NCBI GenBank assembly: GCA_002315625.1
Contig: DCHH01000058.1
Span: 1-16,022 of the forward strand
Source of the DNA: Bacteroidales bacterium UBA1757
GTDB taxonomy: Bacteria; Bacteroidota; Bacteroidia; Bacteroidales; UBA1402
Length of the DNA stretch: 16,022 nucleotides
Direction of reading: 5' to 3'
Shown here: positions 9,187-14,975 of the stretch, piece after piece
Layout: each line of letters opens with the position of its first letter
Position numbering within the stretch: the stretch's first letter is position 1
The notes under the pieces: generated by a model
Database searches by the model: none
What the model was told of the DNA's origin: nothing
Seen by the model: only the letters and a program-made list of their open reading frames with translations
Program-made: the position numbers and the translations under genes

Positions 9187-9483
9187 TCAGTCTTCTATGT
9201 CCATTATCTGGCTCAGACCGGCCATGTCAAATACTTCGCGAACAGCAGGACGTATGTGGCGGAAAACCATCTTGCCCTCAGACCTCTTCAGCAGGGTGAG
9301 GAATGTCCGGACCCCCTGTGAAGAGGTGTATTCCAAACCGGAAAGGTCGAAAGCCAAATCCTTTTTTCCCTCTTCCAGCAGTTTGCCGGCAAGTTCCTGA
9401 AAACTGGCTGCCGAAGAGCTGTCTAGCATTCCCTCCAAAATGACGGTTGTTTGTCCGTCAACGGTTTTTGTAATGATATTCAT
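9187..9483 (-). CDS. STAS-domain protein, anti-sigma-factor-antagonist type
   Basis: A 98-aa single-domain cytoplasmic protein, the usual size for SpoIIAA/RsbV-type antagonists. The core shows DLSGLEYTSSQGVRTFL (46-62). TSSQG takes the place of the classic DSSG loop, and S54 aligns with the serine phosphorylated in SpoIIAA (S55 is next to it). The protein is probably phosphorylated by an anti-sigma-type kinase and dephosphorylated by a PP2C enzyme; both activities appear to be encoded by the gene just upstream. Its ATG overlaps that gene's TGA as ATGA (9483-9480), which implies translational coupling. The NRPS begins 8 nt after its stop. The protein bound by the unphosphorylated form cannot be seen; no sigma factor or separate anti-sigma gene is in the window. 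Confidence 0.88.
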   Translation of the reverse strand: MNIITKTVDGQTTVILEGMLDSSSAASFQELAGKLLEEGKKDLAFDLSGLEYTSSQGVRTFLTLLKRSEGKMVFRHIRPAVREVFDMAGLSQIMDIED

Positions 9484-11720
9484 AATGTCTGGTATGTTAA
9501 TTTCAGATAATTGCGGCCATGTTCGTGGGAATATGACATCTTCTTCATAATCTGTCGTGTGAAAAGGATGCCGAGACCACCTTCCTGACGCTGTTCAACA
9601 GGCAGCGACACATCGGGTATAGGCACCTCCAGCGGATTGAACGGGACACCGTTGTCAATCAGCGTGACTGAAAGTTCGCCCGCATCGTTCACAGGGTCAA
9701 CGATTATATCGACAAAGCCGTCCTGCTCCTGAGAGAAAGCATAGTCTGCTATGTTCTGCAATGGTTCTTCCAATGCCAGCCTGAGGCGCATGTCGTCCGT
9801 CCGCCCAGTTGCGGCAAGCACCTCTCCGACAATTCCCGAAACGTCATTCCGCAAATGGTCGAAATGGAGATTAACAGACTTTGACCCCAGATAACCGATG
9901 CAGAGTATGGTGACATCGTCGTGCTGGCGTGCCTTCTGGGCAAAAGCCTTGATATTGTCCAAAAGCCCCCTGACCATATCCTTGAAAGGTTTACCACGCC
10001 CGTCCAGAAGAGACTGAAGGGTAGCCTGAGAGCCGAAGAAACAGTTTTTCATATTCTTGGCCTCAGTCACACCGTCGGTGTAAAGTACCAGACGGTCACC
10101 CTTTTGCAGCACTACTGATTCCTGCACATAATTCCAGTTTTCAAAGGCATAAAGGGGCATATTGGGCCTGACATTCATATAGCCGTCAGCGTCTCCGGCT
10201 GCCGAAATACGGATTGGCGGCGTGTGCCCGGCATTGCAGAAATCCAGTCTGCCCGACTTCAAATCGAGCGCACCGACGAAAAATGTGCACATAACACTGT
10301 CGTCGCTGTGGTCCATCACCGTCTTGTTGATGGAACTGACGATTGTACGCGGCTCGGTCTCGGTACGGCTCACATATCGGAACAGACTGCAAAGCTGCGA
10401 CATGACCAGCGCGGAGGGCACCCCCTTTCCGCTCACGTCGCCAATGCAGAAATAGAGACGGTCACCCACGATGCGGTAGTCGTAGAAATCGCCTCCGACC
10501 TGCTTGGCGGGATGCTGATATCCATACAATTCAAGGCTTGGAGGTAAATCCGACGGCCCTGGATTGTCAGGCAGAATGCCCTGCTGGATTTCAGAGGCAG
10601 TGTTAAGTTCCGACTCCATCCGGCGGTTCGAAATAGTTTTCCGTCGGAAAGCATACACTATAAACGAAACACAGAACAGGACGGCTATCAGCCCAATGGC
10701 CGAGATAATAAACAGCCATGCCTTGAAGCGGTTGACCGACTGATATATCTTGTCTTCCGACTGCACCACTACCAAGTTATATGTATGAGCCAGAACAGGA
10801 AAGACATACGTACAAATGGGGATGCCATTGGCCTCACACCGGAACACCTTTTTATTGTCGTCATCCACACCCTTACACACCTGCTTAAACCATTCATCTG
10901 TCGTGGGTATATCTTCAATCAGCCGCATCGTCTTTGACAGCCTGGCACCGTTCATCTCAGGTTTACTGGAAGAAACTATAGTCAGCGAATCGTTCAACAC
11001 CATGGCAACCGCATCCCATTCCGAACCGAACCGCGACAGGATTCCCGATGTGTAGTCCGGCTCAGCATCGACCCAGAACTGTCCAAGGTATCTGCCGTCC
11101 TCATGGTAAATCGGAGCCGCGAAGGTTGACACCCAATAGTGTGCTTCTGAGACAGAGCCAGATGATATGACCATGGTATGGGAATTAGCCACCCTTTGAT
11201 AAAAATGCCCGTTCAGGACATTGTATCCCTCAGCCACCAAATCGTGGATTGTTGTACTTTCAGGCATGACTTGCAAGGCAAAACCCCTTAGCGGGGCATC
11301 AGCAATCACACCTGGTTCAAACACAAAAACCGCAGAATGGAAATCGTAATTGTAATTCACAAAAGAGGTCATCATTTCCTTCAGTTTATCCATACTGAGG
11401 CTCTGACGCACATTTTCCTTCATTATATACCTGCAATCACTGTCTCCGTTATCCCTTTTCGTATCGTACTCAATAGTGAGCAAGGCTGAGAGGAAGCTGT
11501 TGATGACCCATGTGGTGGAGCGATAACTGACAGTGACGACCGAATTAAGGTAATTCGCTTTCGATTCGGCTTCGGAGTCAGCCTGCTGCTGAAGTTTCTG
11601 TCTGGCTATTCCGGCCGATATCTCGACGGTGGCAACAGTCGCCGCCAACGCTAATAGTAGAGCCAGCACCACCGGCAGCATACTGTTTCTGCTAAAAAAA
11701 GAATCAGTTGACTTCAGCAT
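9480..11720 (-). CDS. membrane sensor with PP2C (SpoIIE/RsbU-like) phosphatase and RsbW-like ATPase domains
   Basis: A 746-aa inner-membrane signalling protein. Order: TM1 about 14-35; periplasmic part about 36-333 that looks Cache-like (YWVSTFAAPIYHEDGRYLGQF, 195-215); TM2 about 334-357; short linker with ASEIQQGILP 375-384; PP2C domain about 395-610; histidine-kinase-like ATPase about 615-745. PP2C metal ligands are present: D411 (GGDFYD), D428 (GDVSGKG), D549 (YTDG), D601/D602 (HDDVT). The ATPase has E652xxxN656 as in SpoIIAB/RsbW, D689-N-G and GGLG 714-717, so it may be an active protein kinase. The start at 11720 gives the expected cytoplasmic tip and TM1. The frame stays open far upstream, but only antisense to pyrB. 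Its likely substrate is the STAS protein encoded next. Phosphatase and kinase in one chain would make a bifunctional switch. Confidence 0.92.
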   Translation of the reverse strand: MLKSTDSFFSRNSMLPVVLALLLALAATVATVEISAGIARQKLQQQADSEAESKANYLNSVVTVSYRSTTWVINSFLSALLTIEYDTKRDNGDSDCRYIMKENVRQSLSMDKLKEMMTSFVNYNYDFHSAVFVFEPGVIADAPLRGFALQVMPESTTIHDLVAEGYNVLNGHFYQRVANSHTMVISSGSVSEAHYWVSTFAAPIYHEDGRYLGQFWVDAEPDYTSGILSRFGSEWDAVAMVLNDSLTIVSSSKPEMNGARLSKTMRLIEDIPTTDEWFKQVCKGVDDDNKKVFRCEANGIPICTYVFPVLAHTYNLVVVQSEDKIYQSVNRFKAWLFIISAIGLIAVLFCVSFIVYAFRRKTISNRRMESELNTASEIQQGILPDNPGPSDLPPSLELYGYQHPAKQVGGDFYDYRIVGDRLYFCIGDVSGKGVPSALVMSQLCSLFRYVSRTETEPRTIVSSINKTVMDHSDDSVMCTFFVGALDLKSGRLDFCNAGHTPPIRISAAGDADGYMNVRPNMPLYAFENWNYVQESVVLQKGDRLVLYTDGVTEAKNMKNCFFGSQATLQSLLDGRGKPFKDMVRGLLDNIKAFAQKARQHDDVTILCIGYLGSKSVNLHFDHLRNDVSGIVGEVLAATGRTDDMRLRLALEEPLQNIADYAFSQEQDGFVDIIVDPVNDAGELSVTLIDNGVPFNPLEVPIPDVSLPVEQRQEGGLGILFTRQIMKKMSYSHEHGRNYLKLTYQTL

Positions 11721-11746
11721 GTTTTTAATATTGTCAATTTCCGCCG

Positions 11747-11754
11747 TAAAGATA
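11747..11754 (-). promoter_or_regulatory. probable -7 box for the sensor-STAS-NRPS operon
   Basis: TATCTTTA on the minus strand differs from TAnnTTTG only at the last base. Transcription would start near 11741, about 20 nt before the sensor ATG. The only upstream TTTG on this strand (11782-11779) is 24 nt away, longer than the usual 19-21, so the -33 element is doubtful. This is the only -7-like box I noticed in the divergent pyrB gap for a transcript reaching the NRPS. Confidence 0.4.
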
Positions 11755-11789
11755 CACAACTTCCTCGAAAAAACGCCCCAAAAGAGCAG

Positions 11790-11816
11790 TTTGTAACCGA
11801 ATATGAAGTACCTTTG
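11790..11816 (+). promoter_or_regulatory. probable pyrB promoter
   Basis: TACCTTTG at 11809-11816 is an exact TAnnTTTG box. TTTG at 11790-11793 could be the -33 box, but the spacing is 15 nt, shorter than usual. The transcript would start near 11822, about 31 nt before the pyrB ATG at 11853. It lies back to back with the sensor operon promoter. Confidence 0.55.
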
Positions 11817-11852
11817 CCGGCTGATTGCACGAATCATTATCCGACAAACAAT

Positions 11853-12800
11853 ATGCCAACCAACAGTCTGATTACCCTGGCCGGATACTCGAAGGAAAAG
11901 CTGATGTATCTGATTGCTATGGCTCAGGAATTTGAGCGCCATCCGAACCGCAAGATACTGGAAGGGCGCATCGTCGCCACGCTGTTCTTCGAGCCAAGCA
12001 CCCGCACGCGGCTCAGTTTTGAAACCGCAGCCAATAGGCTCGGAGCCAAGGTCATAGGTTTCTCTGACCCAAAAGTGACCAGCGGCACCAAAGGTGAAAT
12101 ACTGAAGGATACCATCATGATGGTGTCGAACTACGCAGACCTTATTGTTATGAGGCACTTCCTCGAAGGAGCCGCCCTGTATGCCAGCGAAGTGTCGCCA
12201 GTTCCCATCATCAATGCAGGCGACGGAGCCAACCAGCACCCATCCCAGACGATGCTCGACCTCTACACGATTTATCAGTCGCAGGGGACTTTGGAAAACC
12301 TCGAAATCCATCTGGTAGGCGACCTCAAGTACGGGCGCACAGTTCATAGCCTGCTTTCAGCCATGCGTCATTTCAATCCCTGTTTCCATTTCATCGCCCC
12401 CGACGAACTGGCGATGCCCGAGCCCTACAAGAAATACTGTACCGCTAACGGCATACGCTTTACCGAGCACAAGGATTTCAACTCCGACACCATCAGCGGA
12501 GCCGACATACTCTACATGACCCGCGTGCAGAAAGAGCGCTTCAGTGACCTGATGGAATACGAGCAGGTCAAGGATGCCTACCTGCTAAAGGGCGATATGC
12601 TTTCCAAAGCCCGGCCGAACATGAAGATACTCCACCCGCTGCCAAGAGTCAACGAAATCGAGTACTGCATCGATGACACCCCTTACGCCTATTATTTTCA
12701 ACAGGCCAGAAACGGGCTCTATGCCCGCCAGGCCCTTATCTGCGATGCACTCGGCATCACACTGGAAGATATCAGGAACGACAAAACAATCTTGAAATGA
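11853..12800 (+). CDS. pyrB: aspartate carbamoyltransferase catalytic chain
   Basis: A 315-aa enzyme that joins carbamoyl phosphate and L-aspartate to give N-carbamoyl-aspartate, the committed step of pyrimidine synthesis, in the cytoplasm. Visible motifs: the carbamoyl-phosphate loop FFEPSTRTRLSFE (45-57), HPSQTMLDL in the middle, and HPLPRVNE near the C-terminus. The length is normal for the family. An in-frame TTG at 11814 would add 13 residues, but it lies inside the predicted -7 box and so is probably not transcribed; the ATG at 11853 is preferred. The TGA stop overlaps the pyrI start as ATGA (12797-12800), consistent with co-translation of catalytic and regulatory chains. Confidence 0.97.
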   Translation: MPTNSLITLAGYSKEKLMYLIAMAQEFERHPNRKILEGRIVATLFFEPSTRTRLSFETAANRLGAKVIGFSDPKVTSGTKGEILKDTIMMVSNYADLIVMRHFLEGAALYASEVSPVPIINAGDGANQHPSQTMLDLYTIYQSQGTLENLEIHLVGDLKYGRTVHSLLSAMRHFNPCFHFIAPDELAMPEPYKKYCTANGIRFTEHKDFNSDTISGADILYMTRVQKERFSDLMEYEQVKDAYLLKGDMLSKARPNMKILHPLPRVNEIEYCIDDTPYAYYFQQARNGLYARQALICDALGITLEDIRNDKTILK

Positions 12801-13252
12801 GCGCAAAACAACTCCAGATAGCCGCCATTGAAAACGGCACTGTCATCGACCATATTCCATCGTCGAAGCTATTTCAGGTCGTCCGCCTGCTCCACCTGGA
12901 CGAAACGACCGAGACCGTTTCAATGGGTTACAATATGAGCAGTCGGAAGATGAGGTCAAAGGCTGTCGTCAAGGTGGCAAACCGTTTCTTCACCGACGAA
13001 GAACTGAACCGTCTGGCACTGGTAACGCCCGACGTGACCCTCGTCATAATCCGCAATTATGAGGTCGTTGAGAAGAAACAGGTACGCCTGCCCGAAGAAA
13101 TCATCGGACTTGTCAAGTGTTCAAACCCCAAGTGCATCACCAACAACGAGCCCATGCTGACACGGTTCTCCGTAATCAATCCTGCAACCGGCACCCTAAA
13201 GTGCCACTACTGCAACCACGAGGAAGAACTCGAACGCATCAAACTTCTCTGA
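12797..13252 (+). CDS. pyrI: aspartate carbamoyltransferase regulatory chain
   Basis: A 151-aa regulatory subunit that binds nucleotide effectors and tethers PyrB trimers into the allosteric holoenzyme. The C-terminal zinc site is complete: C108, C113, C136 and C139 (CSNPKC and CHYC). The N-terminal part keeps the effector-domain pattern (AIENGTVIDHI, 10-20). The start overlaps the pyrB stop by 4 nt. The last 14 bases overlap the 3' end of the convergent S24/S26-type gene on the other strand. I see no strong intrinsic terminator after it; a GAAGAA/TTCTTC pair at 13223-13228 and 13254-13259 followed by T's is weak. Confidence 0.96.
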   Translation: MSAKQLQIAAIENGTVIDHIPSSKLFQVVRLLHLDETTETVSMGYNMSSRKMRSKAVVKVANRFFTDEELNRLALVTPDVTLVIIRNYEVVEKKQVRLPEEIIGLVKCSNPKCITNNEPMLTRFSVINPATGTLKCHYCNHEEELERIKLL

Positions 13253-13724
13253 TTCTTCTTTTTAGGGGCAGGATAAAGTGGCGATATACAGCCAGCAGAT
13301 AGCGACGTATCGGCAACAGCCTTAGCCAAAATCCAGCCCGCCGAAAGGCTTTGGAATCATCAAGCCTAACAACCCGTCCCGAAGGCTTAATTACTTTCAG
13401 GGCAATTGCTACGATTTGGTCTCGACGGCATAATTCCTTGCCTTGCACATTTCCGTCACCCATCAATGTAACCATATCTCCATCGACGGCAAAAACACGA
13501 TGAAGCACATAATTGCCGGCCGTCAGATGGGCCAGGGCGACATCCCCAACCCTTATATTGTCGGTATTGGCCAGTTCTACCGCATCGCGGTCGCCGTCGA
13601 TAAAAGGATTCATGCTGAAGCCACGTACATTAATTGTAACGGAACAACCTGTTGACAACTGCTCCTCAACCTCAGCAAAGAGAATGTCATTGGGAACTTC
13701 CATCGGCTGTCTTGTTGTAATCAT
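13239..13724 (-). CDS. S24/S26-family (signal-peptidase-like) protein
   Basis: A 161-aa protein with the S24/S26 serine protease fold signature: VRGFSMNPFIDGD (33-45), where S37 would be the nucleophile, and YVLHRV (72-77) with H75 where SipW/Sec11-type enzymes carry a histidine base in place of lysine. MGDGN (88-92) fits the later conserved box. There is no N-terminal membrane anchor; the hydrophobic, basic C-terminus (about 130-158) might associate with the membrane. It starts 2 nt after the stop of the HPr-kinase-like gene, so the two form an operon. Its 3' end overlaps pyrI by 14 bp. Its target is unknown. Bacteroidetes often carry such small peptidase-like proteins near peptide-modification genes, but no precursor peptide is evident here. 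Confidence 0.75.
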   Translation of the reverse strand: MITTRQPMEVPNDILFAEVEEQLSTGCSVTINVRGFSMNPFIDGDRDAVELANTDNIRVGDVALAHLTAGNYVLHRVFAVDGDMVTLMGDGNVQGKELCRRDQIVAIALKVIKPSGRVVRLDDSKAFRRAGFWLRLLPIRRYLLAVYRHFILPLKRRIREV

Positions 13725-13726
13725 GA

Positions 13727-14692
13727 TTATTGCCTGTTAAGACGGGGCTCGCCTATGACGGGAAGCACTTCGTTTTCAATTGATGGAGCGTCGCCAGAAA
13801 CATTCACCCCACAGGTTTCAGCACAAAGCCTGGCTGCCTCAGCATTTGGCAGACAGTCAAGACGATAGCACGGGACATGCTCCAGAATGGCTCGCAGCGT
13901 TTGGAAAAGCCCCTCCTCCACAGCCGGCATCTGCCGGACTCCGGATGTCGAAGCCTCTATGGCCACATACGATTCCAGGACTTTCAGCTTACGTATTTTA
14001 TTGACAGGAGACTGTTTCAGCTCGACAAATGCCTCAATAGGGACAGATTCATTTTGATAACATGGTGTCTTTCCGCTCCATGGCGTACCATATACCAGTG
14101 CCTCTCCATTATCAGAGACTCGCACAACAGGGTTGTCATCATTCAGAAGATGGCTCCCGGCAATATTTTCAAGCCACAGACGGCTGTGTGTGCTCTTGCC
14201 CGTTCCGCTAACACCCAAGAAAACATGTCCTTTGCCAGAATGGACAATGACAGAGGCATGTATTCCGATTGTGCGTAGTTCAGCCGTAGCCATGACATAC
14301 TGTATCATAAGGGAATTATCAATCGGATAACGTCCGAATCGTCTCAAATCCCAGCCGTGAATACGGCCAGTACGGAAGTCTTCAGACAGAAACAGGCTGA
14401 AACAATCCTTTGAAACCGCAGTCGGGAAAAAATCAAAAATCCAGTCATTTCCACTCTTATAGACATCTACACGGGGCATATCGGCCTCGAGTGCGGGATC
14501 CATCATAAAAGCTTCGCGCTCCTCTGACGGGCACAACGGTTCCGACGGATCAACTATCTCCAATGTGAACAGCGGAGTAGAATCAGATGGCCGCTCCTCA
14601 AAAGGAACATAGTTTCTCATCGGCCGCCAAACATTCTCATCTGCTGCCTTAACAGCGAACAAGTGACCGGCTACACGGTATCTTTTCTCCAT
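13727..14692 (-). CDS. HPr-kinase-like P-loop protein
   Basis: A 321-aa protein whose C-terminal half resembles the catalytic domain of HPr kinase/phosphorylase. It has GVSGTGKST (160-168, Walker A) preceded by HASVIVHSGKGHVFL (145-159), and LLNDDNPVV (182-190) matching the family's ADD-type acidic box. Residues 1-130 have no motif I recognise. It is probably not the classic HPrK of sugar regulation. Homologues in peptide-modification clusters, and short HPrK-like kinases in general, share this pattern, so the substrate may be a peptide or another small molecule. First gene of a two-gene operon with the S24/S26-type protein. A TATCTTTG box lies 18-25 nt upstream of the ATG, implying a very short leader. 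Confidence 0.72.
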   Translation of the reverse strand: MEKRYRVAGHLFAVKAADENVWRPMRNYVPFEERPSDSTPLFTLEIVDPSEPLCPSEEREAFMMDPALEADMPRVDVYKSGNDWIFDFFPTAVSKDCFSLFLSEDFRTGRIHGWDLRRFGRYPIDNSLMIQYVMATAELRTIGIHASVIVHSGKGHVFLGVSGTGKSTHSRLWLENIAGSHLLNDDNPVVRVSDNGEALVYGTPWSGKTPCYQNESVPIEAFVELKQSPVNKIRKLKVLESYVAIEASTSGVRQMPAVEEGLFQTLRAILEHVPCYRLDCLPNAEAARLCAETCGVNVSGDAPSIENEVLPVIGEPRLNRQ

Positions 14693-14709
14693 ATCGACAA
14701 TTTATCGCA

Positions 14710-14717
14710 CAAAGATA
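14710..14717 (-). promoter_or_regulatory. -7 box for the HPr-kinase-like operon
   Basis: TATCTTTG on the minus strand is an exact TAnnTTTG match. Transcription would start near 14704, leaving only about 12 nt before the ATG at 14692. I see no TTTG -33 box at normal spacing. It diverges from the tRNA promoter 23 nt away. Confidence 0.5.
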
Positions 14718-14739
14718 GGTAATATTTTCAGGAGAATTG

Positions 14740-14771
14740 TTTGGCGTGTTGCAAAAAGCTTGCTACCTTTG
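14740..14771 (+). promoter_or_regulatory. tRNA-Pro promoter
   Basis: TTTG (14740-14743), 20-nt spacer, TACCTTTG (14764-14771): both elements match the Bacteroidetes consensus at the proper spacing. The start would be near 14777, about 11 nt before the mature tRNA end. Confidence 0.8.
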
Positions 14772-14787
14772 CGGCCGTTATTTGAAT

Positions 14788-14861
14788 CGGGATGTAGCAC
14801 AGTTGGCTAGCGCGCCACGTTCGGGACGTGGAGGTCGGAAGTTCGAGTCTTCTCATCCCGA
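14788..14861 (+). tRNA. tRNA-Pro (anticodon CGG)
   Basis: A 74-nt cloverleaf. The acceptor CGGGATG pairs with CATCCCG in all seven positions, including the C1-G72 pair typical of bacterial tRNA-Pro. The anticodon arm is CCACG-TTCGGGA-CGTGG with anticodon CGG at 14822-14824, reading CCG codons. The T arm is GGAAG-TTCGAGT-CTTCT. The discriminator is A14861 and CCA is not encoded. It has its own promoter and is followed within 15 nt by a strong terminator. Confidence 0.95.
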
Positions 14862-14873
14862 CAAATGAACAGG

Positions 14874-14902
14874 AAGGCTGTCCGGTTCCGGGCGGCCTTT
14901 TT
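14874..14902 (+). terminator. rho-independent terminator after tRNA-Pro
   Basis: AAGGCTGTCCGG (14874-14885) pairs with CCGGGCGGCCTT (14888-14899) through about 10-11 base pairs, two of them G-T, closing a loop of about four bases (GTTC). It is followed by TTTTTCTCTTTT. The tRNA transcript should end here, so serS needs a separate promoter. Confidence 0.85.
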
Positions 14903-14910
14903 CTCTTTTC

Positions 14911-14939
14911 CCGGTGTCCATACAAATAAGGTTCACCGG
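14911..14939 (+). repeat. inverted repeat in the serS leader
   Basis: CCGGTG (14911-14916) and CACCGG (14934-14939) are perfect complements around a 17-nt centre, with a possible inner CC/GG pair. The repeat lies between the tRNA terminator and the serS start. There is no T run, so it is not a terminator. It could be an operator or a leader hairpin, or chance. The following CATATTTG (14939-14946) is one base off a -7 box. Confidence 0.4.
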
Positions 14940-14975
14940 CATATTTGATGACAGACAACACAAAACATAAAAGCC

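Noticed and set aside
11814..11852. A TTG start adding 13 residues to PyrB
   Set aside because: The TTG falls inside the TACCTTTG promoter box, so it would not be in the mRNA. The ATG at 11853 fits the family N-terminus.
11721..12347. A 209-residue N-terminal extension of the sensor protein
   Set aside because: This open stretch is antisense to conserved pyrB and crosses both predicted promoters. Starting at 11720 gives a normal membrane topology.
14728..14961. A 77-codon open frame on the minus strand over the tRNA
   Set aside because: It is the antisense of tRNA-Pro and its terminator, a common source of false gene calls.
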